Assembly (NCBI GenBank): GCA_030737835.1
Contig: CM060851.1
Coordinates: forward strand, 10,716,154-10,780,153
Origin: Acorus gramineus
Taxonomy: Eukaryota > Streptophyta > Magnoliopsida > Acorales > Acoraceae
DNA: 64,000 nucleotides
Reading direction: 5' to 3'
The position numbers and the translations under genes are program-made. Positions 35,999-47,061 of this stretch are shown one piece after another; within the stretch, counting starts at the first letter, position 1, and each line of letters starts with the position of its first letter. Below the pieces are notes generated by a model. The model ran no database searches and was not told where the DNA came from. It worked only from the letters and a program-made list of their open reading frames with translations.

Positions 35999-38900
35999 TG
36001 TCACGCCCCAGGGCGGCCGTCCCCGAGACGCGGCAAGTGTATATATGATATCAGTAGTCTAAACAGGAGGTCAATAATATACCCTAAACAACATCAACAA
36101 TTTCAACACAGACAACAATGAAGCTGACATGATATATACACGAATAGCGGAAGCTAAAATACTGAATCTGTAACTCAAAGACATATTACAGACTCGATAC
36201 ATAATCAACTGTCCTGTGAGAGCCAATATATACAACGACATCCAAATATAATACAAACGCGTGCCCAAGCACGGAATATAATACATACAATCAAAAGGGA
36301 TGCTGATAGCCTCTAAAACTCGCGGGACGTGGCGCTGCTCCGCTACTGATGAAGTCCCTCGGGGAGCTCCTCCTCTAGATCCGACTCAGATAACACTGGA
36401 GAATAATTTTATGCGAGGGGTGAGCCACACGCTCAGTGAACAGCACAACCCATGCATCACAATTTATATTAACCACCAGATATTATTAACCACAATTTAT
36501 CAATCAAGCCTCAAAGTGGCAGGAACTACACAAATCCAGTGGGTCGCTATCGCCAACCCACTACACCCTCACCCTCACCCCTCAATAGGTGACATAGGAT
36601 ATTGGGACTTACAAACCAGTGGGTCGCTATCGCCAACCCACTACACCCTCACCCTCACCCCTCAATAGGTGACATAGGATATTGGGACTTACAAACCAGT
36701 GGGTCGCTACATCGCCGACCCACCACACCCTCACCCTCACCCCTCAATAGGTGACATAGGATATTGGGACTTACAAACCAGTGGGTTGCTACATCGCCGA
36801 CCCACCACACCCTCACCCTCACCCCTCAATAGGTGACATAGGATATTGGGACTGACTAGGCTGTTGGTCACCCTTGGTCCACCGATAGTCTCTCCTCCAC
36901 TCCGTAGCCGCTTGGCCACTCCCACATTCAGCACAGTCCGTCCCAAATCAGGAGGTGCCTACTGATGGGAGCCCTCTCACGGGACGGCCTTTCTAACGCT
37001 GGGGCAGTCTCTACACGGATCCAACGAAGGGAACATAACAGCCTATCCATACGCATATGATCCACTCGGATCCGCCGACAACACATCTCAACAACTCTAA
37101 TGTCATGAATTCTTCAGAATTCCTCCAGGGCGCATAACCAAGATGCGGGGAAGCATATATTATAATAATAACAGGGTTATAATATTATTGGGAAAAGAAA
37201 CCTTGGGAGGGCAGCATGAGGTCCCGATATAGGACATCCCGACAACCAAACAAGGAACACGGAGTACCCTAGCCCGGGTCTCAATGTTGACCTCGCAAGG
37301 CCCCTCCCTATAATATTATCTAAGACATGCTAATAATCATATGCTAGCATTTAATTTAATAAATTAAACTAGTAGGACACATGCATAGGTCGAGGCTTCC
37401 TAGCATGAGAACAGGGTAGCAGGATACACGGCTCTTATACATATCCTAAGGGTGCAAGTCCCTAACATGCAAAGTCTAGGGTAGCATGCATTCTACACAA
37501 CAATCATGCTTGCATGGATTACACATTACACAAGTTAATATAAATCCATGGTGCCCCAGGGGAGGACGGTACACGCCCAAGTGCATATAACGCCTCCCTA
37601 CTGGGTTGGATTGTCCCACTCACCGATAGTCGGGTCGTCGCGCGACCGTCCGTCAAGATCTGCAAGATAGGGTAACCAACTAGGTGAGTAAAATCCACAA
37701 ATACCCCAAAAATACATTAAAAATACACAACACTCGGACAAGCGTGCATACGGCCAGTACGCCCGCGAGTCTGAGCACTCCGACTGAATCCCTAACTCCC
37801 CGGGCAGCCGTACACGCGGCCACCCGACCCAGGCGCACAGCCGCGCCCGAGCCCGCGCACCCATGCGCACTGCCGAGCCCAGCCCGCACGCCCGGACACC
37901 CTGCCGAGCCCCCCACCGGTGCACTGCGCGCTCACTGCGCCCCAGCGCAGCGACTCGCGCGCACACCCGCACGCCTAGCACCCCGCGCGCACCACCCGCA
38001 CGCCACACCGCGCGCGCACAGCACGCCCTGCGCCACCCGCGCAGCGCTCCGCGCGCACGCCTCCGCACGGCGCCCAGCGCGCAGCACCCGTACGTGGCCC
38101 CGCGCGCGCAGCATGCACTGCGCCTCTGCGCAGCGCTCCGCGCGCACGCCCTCGCACGGCGCCCAGCACGCAGCACCCTCACACACCAGCTCCACCCGCG
38201 CGCACGCCCGCGCTGCCCTGCCAGCATGCCCGACAGCACCCAGCCCTGCGCCAGCCTGCGTTGCCCTGCCTGCCTGCCAGCCAACCCGGGACAGCCCTAC
38301 CACCTCTCCGACGGCCACCAATGGCCTCCAACCGCCACCGACCGCCACCAACGGCCACCCACCGCCACCCACAGCCACCCCTACTCAAAAACACCCTCCT
38401 AACATGCATCTAAACAAGAAAGGAAGGAAAGGAAACCTCACCCAAGGAAGGAAAGGAAGGAAGGGAAGATCGGTTGCTCTTCGCGCACCGAAACACCTCC
38501 ACAAAGGCCACCACCACCAAGATCTCCCTCAGCCCTAAAAACAGCTGAAATCAGAGGAGAAAAGAGGGCATGAGAAGGGGTCACGCATGTGGGAACTCGA
38601 ATCTGAGACCACCGGAAGGTAGATCGGGAGCTCACCTATCCTTTCTCTTCTTAGGGTTTTTGATTTCAACCACTTTAGCTAGGTCAAAAATGAGGTTTAG
38701 AGAGAGGAGGAGAGAGAAATCTTGGTGGAGAAGATGATGAATAGTGGGGGGGAAAGATATTTTAGCTCACTTATAACTCAACCCCCACTTAGATTAGCCT
38801 AACCTAGGTTAATTAGGGTTTAAGCTAGGATTAGGGAGGCTTAAGTGTGGTTTGACCCTAGTCAACCCAACCACACTAAAATCCAAACACATTTGACCAA

Positions 38901-39205
38901 GTCATGGGGCCCACTTTGACCAAGTCAAGTCTCCCAATGACTTCTCGCTCAGTCAAAACCCGGATACGCTTCGGAACTGCAAAATTCTGAAACGTTACCG
39001 GAATTTGATGAAATTTTCGTGAGCGGCTTGGAATGGCACCAGGACACATAGTATGCAGTTAGATTCTCGATCGGAGTCCTCAAACTCAGGACGATAGCTA
39101 ACAGTCCAAGATTTTAGCAGTTCTGATCGAAAAATGAAAAAAATCGAAAAACTGCCAGAATGTCCCAATGGTGACCAGAAGGTTAAAAGTGACACATATA
39201 TAACA
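35999..39205 (-). repeat. Solo LTR, family 2, 3207 bp
   Basis: Complete LTR with ends TGTCACGCCCC and ATATATAACA and a perfect 5-bp duplication GATGC on both sides. There is no primer site, internal region or partner LTR, so it is a solo LTR left by LTR-LTR recombination. It carries four tandem 80-bp units (36536-36854), the shared 115-bp cassette (about 37190-37312), the exon-like box (37624-37659) and a CpG-rich tract (about 37740-38280). It matches the partial LTR at 24418-24830. Confidence 0.92.
36536..36854. repeat. Four tandem 80-bp units inside the solo LTR
   Basis: Units start at 36541, 36621, 36701 and 36783 with GGGT(C/T)GCTA. Each holds CACCCTCACCCTCACCCCTC and 'ggtgacataggatattggga'. 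The sister LTR at 26529-29606 has a single unit (about 29020-29095), so the array expanded in this copy. Confidence 0.92.
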
Positions 39206-39210
39206 GATGC
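39206..39210. repeat. Target-site duplication of solo LTR, right
   Basis: GATGC directly after the LTR end ATAACA; identical to 35994-35998. Confidence 0.9.
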
Positions 39211-40178
39211 CTCTAGTTCTGATACCCTCACCTGGAAGGAGTCTCGCTCATGGTGCAGGAGGGTGAACTCCTCTCTCGACGCAATCCCGGACCTCAGCTG
39301 GTCCCTCTCCTCTTCAGCCCTAGCAGCCATCTCCCTCACCTGGTCGAACTCCATCCACATGACCATCAGCTCGCTTCAGGCCGCATCTAGCTTTCTCTCC
39401 AACCTGAGCTCTTGTTCGGAAACTATGGACGGAGGAGCAGAGGAGGAAGAAGCGCCATCAGCCCTTGCTCTCAACAGAGCGTCCACCTGGGCCTCAAGGA
39501 CTCGCACCTGGTCCTGCAGCCGGCACCTCTTGGTTCTCAGATGCTCTACTTGCTCAGTCCTCGCCTGGAGATGTCGATTGGCGGCCTCCAGTTTCTTCTC
39601 CAACTCATTCAGCTCAGCCTACACAAAGAGCACATATTTTAATATGGAGTAGAAGAAAGAAAAAACTGAGAAAAGAAAGAGAGTTTTTCTTACGTAGGCG
39701 TCCGGGATCTCCTCCTCCATAGTCCCAAGGATGTTGACATATTCTTGGCAATACCAAGCCATGTACTCCTCGCTACTCATCACCTCAAGACGACGCTTGA
39801 CCAAGGTCCTTCTCTCTCCCATCCCGTCACATATGTTGCATAATTCTTCGGGAGATTGGTATCCCAAGGAATACCAGCCACTGGGATCGGATGACGCTTC
39901 GGTAGAGAGTCAGGCACCCACTGATGGTACCCAAGCTGGCGGACGACCCGGCTGATCGCGTGGAAAATGACCTCGTTAAAATAGATCAGCCAGACATCTC
40001 TCGACAACGCCTCAGGGACCGCTTCCTCCGTGCCTCTTGGAATTGCACTAGACGACGCAGATGAAAAGACCCTGGAGGTGCCCACCTCATAGCCCAAGGG
40101 AGAACACAGTTGAAGGGCGGCGGAGTCGGACGGTTGATAGCAAAGTGCACATATCCAAAAACCTACAGGAGAAAACAA
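39211..40178 (-). other. Antisense region downstream of the PMD core: coiled coil
   Basis: Minus-strand blocks follow the PMD core: 40178-39780 (GFWICALCYQPSD, VWLIYFNEVIFHAISRVVRQ), an overlapping frame to about 39690 (EEYMAWYCQEYVNILGTMEEE), then 39617-39211, a charged heptad-like stretch (KKLEAANRHLQARTEQVEHL, LQDQVRVLEAQVDALLRA). The blocks are separated by short gaps with GT...AG-like borders on the minus strand (donor near 39690, acceptor near 39618), so the region looks spliced. A coiled coil suggests self-association. The region is interrupted by the solo LTR at 39205 and belongs to an LTR-element fossil. Confidence 0.6.
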
Positions 40179-40211
40179 TTATCAGAATCAAAGTGAAACA
40201 AATCAAAATAT

Positions 40212-40970
40212 CTATATCTCTCTTTCACTAACTTTTACTTGAAGGAAGGCCGCAAACCCACCGAGGTTCTTACCCCCGGCCCTCTTCACCTTCTTTGAAA
40301 GCTTCGTGCAAAGGTGGGCGAGCATCGCAGCTCCCCAAGCAAAACGTCCCATGGTCTGTAGGTCCCTCATTAGCAGCAGAGAGTGAGAGGAGACCTTATC
40401 CGAAGCCGTCGAGAAAAGGACCCTACCAAAGAAGTAGAGGAAGAATGCTCTCAACTCCCTCCGTGCCCTCTGTGGACATGCGGCCGCCTCCCTCGCCTTG
40501 ATCATCAACCTCCTCCTCTCATAACTGGCCGCTGCTTCACCCTTCTGGCGCTGCGTGAAGGAACCGAGGCCGTACCGCCTCGACAACTGGCCTAGAGGGA
40601 TTCGGTTCAGCGTCCTCTCCCGCTCCACGAACTCCCACTCTCCAATCAGATCTTGGAAGAGGGCCTTGTAATCAGCACATGTAGCCACAATCACCGCCTC
40701 TCCTAAAACTGGAAGACCAGTGATCCGCTGGACGTCCTCCAACTTCTGCATCACTGCACCCATGGGGAGGATGAAGGCACAACTCTCTGGATCCCACCTC
40801 TCCGCCAATGCCTCCAGATACGGGCGGTGGACATGGAATTGATCGATCAAGAAAAAGGAACGGAAGCCCGCTCCATCCACCAAATTTCTCTCCTCCGGCT
40901 TTAGGGCGTCATACCATCTCTTGGTCCCGTGCCACAAAGCCCGTATGCGATTCGGTCACGCTGAAAGAGA
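40212..40970 (-). CDS. Plant mobile domain (PMD, aminotransferase-like) core, antisense in Tat element
   Basis: The 241-codon frame has the two signature parts of the plant mobile domain. Early is 'FILPMGAVMQKLEDVQRITG' followed by LPVLGEAV, the counterpart of 'F.LP.GE..ITLEDV..LLGLP..G.PV'. Late is WGAAMLAHLCTKLSKKVKRA followed by GGKNLGGFAAFLQ, the counterpart of 'WG...LA.LYR.L......K.IGG...LLQ'. Host PMD proteins (MAIN and MAIL1 of Arabidopsis) act in nuclear silencing and gene expression; PMDs are also known in Ty3/gypsy and Mutator-like elements. Borders look like splice sites on the minus strand: acceptor 'ctctttcag' just above 40970 and donor 'CAA/GTAAAAG' near 40237. Position between the Tat integrase and the polypurine tract, in antisense, fits the extra antisense ORFs reported for Tat elements. 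A domesticated or captured host gene is the alternative. Confidence 0.75.
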
Positions 40971-41053
40971 TAAGAGATAGCATCAGAGGTAAGCCTCTCC
41001 ACTTAAAAAAGAGGAATTCTCAAAATCACGACCATGCTTAGAAAGAAATACGT

Positions 41054-41251
41054 GCACAAGCATGAATATTTAAATACACCTCTTTTTACCCCAAAACATT
41101 CCACCATGGTCTATCTCTAAAAACAATCGAAGTTATTTGAAAATTCACCATGGCACAAGCATGAATATTTAAATACACCTCTTTTTACCCCAAAACATTC
41201 CACCATGGTCTATCTCTAAAAACAATCAAAGTTATTTGAAAATTCACCATG
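41054..41251. repeat. Tandem duplication, 99-bp period
   Basis: Two near-identical copies begin at 41054 and 41153 with 'gcacaagcatgaatatttaa' and end with 'aaaattcaccatg'. Only one or two differences are visible. It lies in the presumed intron between the acidic leader and the PMD core. Confidence 0.92.
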
Positions 41252-41574
41252 CTCAAACACACTAAATAAAACACATTTTCCTTTTTCCTATCATTAAAAC
41301 TATTTATCCATGTAAAGCATGCTTTTAACACTCCCACCATGATCATAAACACATGCCTACATGCCATCCTATACTAAAAGCATCTTCATTTTGAAAATTT
41401 ATTCCCTTTTTTTCACATACACATACATCTCTTATCAAAACCAACACCATATCTATATATACAATAAAGCATCATATAAACCATAAAGAATGCATGCTTA
41501 TGAAATCCCACCGTGATTGATTTTCTATGAATACACAAACAAGCATGCCTATTAGAAGCACATATATACATTTC

Positions 41575-42347
41575 TTACGCATTATTCATACCACAAAGAC
41601 ATATGTATAGAATAAAAGCTATACAAAGGGAAATAGAGGCATACCATGGCTCGTGTAGCCCCGGGAGCCTCCGCCTCAGCCTCGTCGGGATCGTCCATCC
41701 CATCATCGTCTCCCTCCTCCTCATCCCCCTCCTCCTCAACCATGGCCTCCTCGGCCTCCTCCGCACCAATACCCCCGCCCTCTGTGGCCTCAACTCCCAC
41801 ACCCATAGCCTCTTTGGCCTCAACTTCAACCCCCTCACCCTCCTCCATGCCCGCTACATCGGAAGCCAAGACCTCGTAGTCCCCCAGAGCCCTCCTCTCC
41901 TCCTCCTCAGCCCCGGCCTCTCCGGCCTCCCTCTCTAACATCCCTAGGATGGCATCCAAAGATGCCCTCTCCTCTACACTAACCCCCTCAACCCCAACCT
42001 ATTCAACTACACCTTCAGCCGACCCTCCAGCCTCAAAGCCCACCTCTTCGACCACCACCGGTCAAACCCCGCGCCTCCTCTTGCGTGAGTATCCTATCAT
42101 ACTACTCACCGCCCCAAGGACAAACCCCCGAAGGCATGCCCCGGACTGCACCCATGCCCATCAATGGTGTCTCCGCTGTTTGGGTCGTCTCCTCCGCGAC
42201 CATTCTCTCTGAACCATCGCTCTCCAACGAGTCCGACCCTGAGGCAGCCCCCCTCTGCTCTCGGGAAGACCAGAGACTCTTCATCATCGAAGCCATCTTC
42301 TTCCCCTTCGTCATCTCCTCGATTTCACAAGAAAAAGGAGAACCCAA
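41575..42347 (-). other. Acidic leader of the antisense PMD region
   Basis: Minus-strand frames at 42347-42102 (MTKGKKMASMMKSLWSSREQ, ESDGSERMVAEETTQTAETP) and 41959-41640 (very rich in Glu, Ala and Gly, for example EEEGDEEEGDDDGMDDPDEA) precede the PMD core. A donor-like ATG/GTATGCC lies near 41645, and about 0.67 kb of AT-rich DNA separates it from the PMD acceptor. Low complexity makes reading-frame calls weak here. It resembles a disordered acidic N-terminus. Confidence 0.45.
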
Positions 42348-42385
42348 AAGTTCTTAGGGTTTCAAAATCAAGAAGAAAGGAGTGA

Positions 42386-43156
42386 TCTAGGGCAAAATCA
42401 AGCAAATCTAAAGCCAAGAAAACAAGTTTTTTCGGTTTGAAATGAAGAAGAAGAAGTAATGGAGGGAGAGAAACCGTTTTGAAAACGTGCGGGAGAGAGA
42501 GGTCCTTTTGCGATTATAAGTAACCCAGTCGGCCAGCGGCTACTTGCGAATAGCCTCCCCCTATCCGGTGGCTCATATCAACTAGCCGCCCCTCCCTGCC
42601 GGCTAAACTCAACTAGCCGCCCCCTGCCAGCTTCTCAAACACACTTATTTTCAAGTTTTCTAAAAACAAAACAGCCATGTATTGGTTTATTTCCAAGTCT
42701 TACTTGATCAAACACATTTCCAGTACAATTCAGTTTAAATTTCCTCAGTTCTGGTTCTTTTCTGGAATCTTTGTCTTTTGAATGATCCAATTCACCAAAT
42801 CAAAAACATTTTATTTACTTTCTGTCTGTGATATCCCCTTGATTTGCTGAGTTACCCAAGCACGGGTACGGTAGGCACAAGGAAACTGACGTCGGGCTGC
42901 TCCGTGCACGATGGCTAAGAACCCCGTCCGAGGGTTGGATCACTCGCTTCTTTACTTTTACTCACTCTCCCACCTGGATCAGTCTTTAGATGACTATTCT
43001 AGTAAAAAAAACCCAGCCTCTGATGGTCTAAATCAACTCCCTGAATAGTACCGGCCATGTTACCTAAATTCTTGAAGGTTGGGCCAGCCAAAATAAGGGT
43101 CTCTTTCTTTATCAACGATCGAAGTCTTTCTGTTTTACACAAAGACTCCGTCCGAT
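42386..43156. other. Leader of the antisense region and pre-PPT DNA of the Tat element
   Basis: No gene recognised. 42531-42626 carries GGCGGCT/AGCCGCC hairpin words. The rest runs to the polypurine tract and is probably the end of the Tat element's internal region. Confidence 0.5.
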
Positions 43157-43166
43157 GAGGGACAAT
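43157..43166 (+). promoter_or_regulatory. Polypurine tract of the Tat element (candidate)
   Basis: GAGGGACAAT directly before an LTR-like start TGTAGATACCCTAATTTTGA. Priming of plus-strand DNA at such a tract is normal for Ty3/gypsy elements. It sets the element's orientation as plus, agreeing with pol. Confidence 0.6.
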
Positions 43167-44000
43167 TGTAGATACCCTAATTTTGACAGTTTAAAGAAAA
43201 GAAATTTATTTCAAGTAATATTGGAAACAACCACATTTGGACGTTCAATAGAAAACTTCCATAGATAAACTAAACCGAAAACCCTAGTCCACACTGAGAA
43301 GGTCTAAAGACCTGGACAGGGGCGGCTACTAGAGAGTAGCTGACCCCAAACCGCCTCCCTGGATGGGACGTAAAACAACATTTAATGCTGATGATTACGG
43401 TGGTTTGTGCCCTTTTAGCCGCCCCATCTCAGGCTGTTCAACCTCAGTAACCGACCTAAGCCACCGCTTGTCAGATATGAGACTTTTGGCAGGTCATGAT
43501 TAGGGCGGCTACTTAAGAGTAGCCGCCCCTCACCTGGACATTGTCAGAGAATAAAGATCTAATGGGGGGTCAAATATAGCACCTTATTATCTATTTTGAT
43601 CTATTGTCTAGTGGACACTCCCCTACACCTGTTTTTTTACTATAAATAGGGGGTCTCCAAGCACTTCTTCCATCATCAACAATCATCAATCAACCAAGAA
43701 TCAATCCATACCCACACTCACAAATCAACCCACAAACCCTTCACCACCTTAAAACCCTTGAGAGAGAAACCTATTTCCTACACCAAATCACTCTCAAAAT
43801 CCACTCTCCAAAACCCAGGTTAAACCTAGCTCAACCTTTGCCAACACCCAAAAACCAAATCCTACCAAGGTTCTGCCCAAGTTGAACCAGGTCCCAGGCG
43901 GCTACTCAAAACTAGCCACCCCCCACCAGGCGGTTAAACCCGACTAGCTGACCCTTCCCCTAGCCCCCCTGAGTGTCAATTCTCCTTTAGCCAAGTTCCC
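43167..44000 (+). repeat. Tat-element LTR (start clear, end not fixed)
   Basis: Starts TGTAGATACCCTAATTTTGA, a wording typical of Tat/Ogre LTRs. It contains a TATA box (TATAAATA, 43641-43648) followed by CT-rich leader sequence. U3 has two hairpins, 43319-43348 and 43503-43528; the latter is a perfect 11-bp stem GGGCGGCTACT with a 4-base loop. I cannot place the 3' edge; the end coordinate is approximate. Confidence 0.55.
43641..43648 (+). promoter_or_regulatory. TATA box of the Tat LTR
   Basis: TATAAATA, then a pyrimidine- and A-rich leader with 'catcatcaacaatcatcaat'. It is the only good promoter signal in this LTR. Confidence 0.6.
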
Positions 44001-44671
44001 GAAGCAGAAGAGGATCCCTGTGTTCACTTCTGTGTACGGCATGCCCGTGTATCAGAGCGGAGACTCCACAAACTCCCCCACGAAGGCGATCAAATCCAAC
44101 ACCCAACTTTTTCTTGCTTTTGGAGAAAAGCAGGTGGCGATCACAGCCACCCATGAATCCTCCTGAGGACCTGTCGGCCGCCTCAGCCAGGAATGGAAAA
44201 CCAACCCACCACCCTTCCGAGAGACGATCCGACCGAGCCTACCAAGGCGCGCACCGGATACCGAACCTCCGAAGAACCCCCACACACGCAGACCCTGAAG
44301 GACCGGAAGAGGGGGGAAGGCTTTCCGGAGCACGACCAAACCCCAACCTCCTTCCAAGATCCAATATCGACAGTGACGAAGGGTGCATCCGAGCGAGAAG
44401 GGCGTGAAGAATCAATCGCAGTCGAAGCGACTGGGGGCATCCCTTCCGCAGTCGAAGCGAATGAGGGCATCCCAACAGGAGTCGAAGCGGCTCCCATGGA
44501 GGAGAAGTCATGTTTAAAGTACTCTCCAACATCTCATCTGGGGGCACATCTGACGGGGCAACAACCACAGGCACTTAGCCTGCCGCAACAACTAGAGTAA
44601 CTCCAGAAGAGGGAGCTGAGTAAGCCATGGCCGCTACCTCCTCGGCAAGGGAGGGCTCAATAGTATTTTCT
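44001..44671. other. Tat-like DNA after the LTR, possible gag start or antisense tail
   Basis: Frames are open on both strands. The plus frame 44193-44600 starts MENQPTTLPRDDPTEPTKAR and contains 10-residue repeats (AVEATGGIPS, AVEANEGIPT, GVEA...) from 30-bp DNA repeats at 44418-44490. A minus frame (44357-44052) may instead be the tail of the antisense ORF upstream. I cannot decide between them; no domain is recognised. Confidence 0.35.
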
Positions 44672-45256
44672 CTAACTAAAGCTCTGGAGGCAACTACTGG
44701 AAGATAGACCCGCAACCGACTCTATTTCTGGAGAAGAGGGAACCTCCACCATCTTTGGTACTCGAATGACTGGGGGACTTGGTGGGCATCCCTCTTCGTT
44801 GGAAGGCACGGGAAGCTCGACGGCAGCCACATCGACATCACTCAAAGGTAGATCGCTCCCCAAAGGGGATGCTTGGGAGACGTCCGATAGGGCTTTGGCT
44901 CTGCCTTTGGACTTGCCTCTCCAAAGGCAAGTCGGACGAGCAGCCTTAGTCCGCCGTTTTGAAAGAAGTGGCAGCTTAGGCCTCTTCTTCAAAGCCGACT
45001 TGCCTTTGGAGGTAGCAGACTGTTCACCCACTTCTTTGGAAACGGCAGAGGAATAAGCTTCAGCGAAGGAAGAAGATGCATCGACTCCCGAAGATAAGCC
45101 GGCAACCTTCGAAGAGGAACCAGGGGCCCTGGCTGCGGGGAGGCTGAGGATTTTGCAAAAATCCCTATCCTCCAGCTCTTGAGCCCTGGCGATCTGATCG
45201 AACTTAACCACTGACGGGTCTAGGGGCGTACGCTCTGAGTCATTTGCAAGGAGCAT
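44672..45256 (-). other. Antisense ORF, low-complexity middle part
   Basis: 194 codons rich in Ser, Ala, Lys and Pro (KGKSALKKRPKLPLLSKRRT, then GKSKGRAKALSDVSQ and VEVPSSPEIES). Basic patches look like nuclear-localisation-type sequence. It follows, on the same strand, the gypsy-type-domain block at 45402-45880 and is probably the disordered part of the same antisense ORF. Confidence 0.45.
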
Positions 45257-45401
45257 ATGAGATTCATCAGCTATGAAAGGGAAGGCAAATAAGGCATAAA
45301 AGTCTAATGATTTTTATGCTCACCCAATTTCGTCGAACGGAGACAACATGGCACCCTAGCCTCTTCACCCGGAATGGGAGCAGGAAGCACCCAAGGGCCA
45401 C

Positions 45402-45880
45402 TCAGCTGCACGAGGCATTCTTCCCACAAACCACTATCAGAAGAAGGAAGCGTTCCACCAGAGAAATAGCGCCAGGCCTCACTCGCAGATAGTACGCGTG
45501 TTCTGACTTCCTCAAGTCATAAAGGTGGTAGATGTCATCTACCCCGGCTGAAGCTGTAGCTTGCGATTGATCATCACGACACACATCAAAACCCTTAACA
45601 GGTTGGGGGAGCACTGAGTCGGATGAAGCTTGAATCGGTGCATGGAATCCCTGACCAGTTCAGGGAGAGGAAAAGAGAGAGAGCTTCTCAGCATCTGAGA
45701 GGGATACATGAAAAGCTTCTCAGAGGTGTGGCCCTTCAGATTGTCTATGGTTTTAAAGGGAGTGTGAGTGATAATGATGGAATCTAGAATGGATAGTGAA
45801 GTCCGCAGCCTATGGACAATGTTTATTGACATGGTAGCGCGAGAAGAAAAAAGAGGAGAAGCAAAGTTTGAAAATGGCAA
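45402..45880 (-). other. Antisense 'putative gypsy-type transposon' domain, copy 1
   Basis: The minus-strand blocks 45880-45539 (LSFPLPELVRDSMHRFKLHP, then CSPNLLRVLMCVV) and 45614-45402 (DDIYHLYDLRKSEHAYYLRV) match the domain known in Pfam as Transposase_28, 'putative gypsy type transposon'. It is found in plant Ty3/gypsy-associated ORFs and its biochemical role is unknown. Compare the clearer copy at 57424-57963 (LSLPLPQLVAEFLDFFGLHP, then VPNVNRILMCVV). This copy is broken. Confidence 0.6.
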
Positions 45881-46566
45881 GGGGATTTGATTTTTGAATT
45901 CTCTCTCCTCTTCTCGTCAAGTGATGAGTGCTTATAAGAGCGCCTCTTCCTCGAGAGCTCCCCGCAATCATGAAAAGGTGTGAAAATCGAGATCGTGAAA
46001 GATTTTTCACTGAAATCTTTTGCAGAAATCGAGGGGGGGCTGGCACGGGAGGCGAGGCGTCAGTTTCGATAGATGTGCGACTAACGTGGCGAGTTTATGA
46101 CGTTTCTATCTCTGACTTTCCACGTGGCCTCATGAAAGGACATATTGGTGAGAGGGTCGCTACGACTAGATGGACGAGACCAGAGACATCATGATGGAGC
46201 GCATGTCATAAGGCATCTCTGCTCGTTTCACGCAGAGTAGCCTAGTCATCTAGTACGGGCGATTTGCGGTTGAAATCAAAGCGACTAGCCTTGAAGTGCT
46301 AAGGCGGGAAAAAGTAAGCGTGCGACAAGGAAGATAACCTAGGTTCTTTAAGGACTTAGCTAAATGACATGAGTAACAAAGGCAAGGTTGATTCGAAGAG
46401 TAATTTTTTATTCATTTGATTGGATAAAGATCACACACATATATGTTCAACCCTCTGTTCAGTTCTATGCTCGGCCCTTCCCACGGAACCTCCTCTCCCG
46501 TGCAACGGGGTGAAGTATGGGCAGCTTCGCGTTGCTCATCTCTCGAAAACCACGCGAGTGGTCAGC
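45881..46566. other. Non-coding Tat-like DNA upstream of antisense copy 1
   Basis: Mixed composition, no recognisable domain. On the minus strand 45881-45960 would be the leader of the ORF at 45402-45880. 46196-46566 shows nothing I can name. Confidence 0.45.
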
Positions 46567-46995
46567 TTAGCCCATGCGGTAGCTGCTGATGAAGTCCAGG
46601 AGGCGATCTTCTTCATCACCTTCACAGGCTTCGTGGAGGAACCGTATTTGTTGATCTATGGTGAGGACGGCTGCGTGAGCTGAGACTTGCAAGTTCCTGG
46701 ATGGATCGCCCATAGGGAGGTTGACGCCCAGAAGATGATCCTCCAGAGTAGGAGCAGCACCCACATTAGCAACCGGGATCACCGGGGGCACCGCCGGTAG
46801 GGCGTCAACATCCATGTCACGGGTGGGAGGAACAGTTTCCCCAAGGGGAACAGACGATGAGGAGGAAGATGATCGAACGACAGGTGATGGAGACGGTGAG
46901 ATAGAAGGTGGTGAGGATAAGATTAAGTCCACCGGTAGGGCAATGAAATTTGATCCAAAACCCAACCGGAGGAGCCTCATAGAGCACCGCCTCGT
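46567..46995 (-). other. Antisense ORF, C-terminal part, cut by family 1b
   Basis: 137 codons: a Ser/Pro-rich stretch then a helical end (TIDQQIRFLHEACEGDEEDR, then LLDFISSYRMG). It probably continues the antisense ORF at 57183-57963 on the other side of the family 1b element. No named domain. Confidence 0.45.
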
Positions 46996-47061
46996 CTACA
47001 TTCGGTCTTCCCTTTGGGTTTCCTTAAATTTCAAGGACTAAATTTCCTAAGAGGGGGAGAA

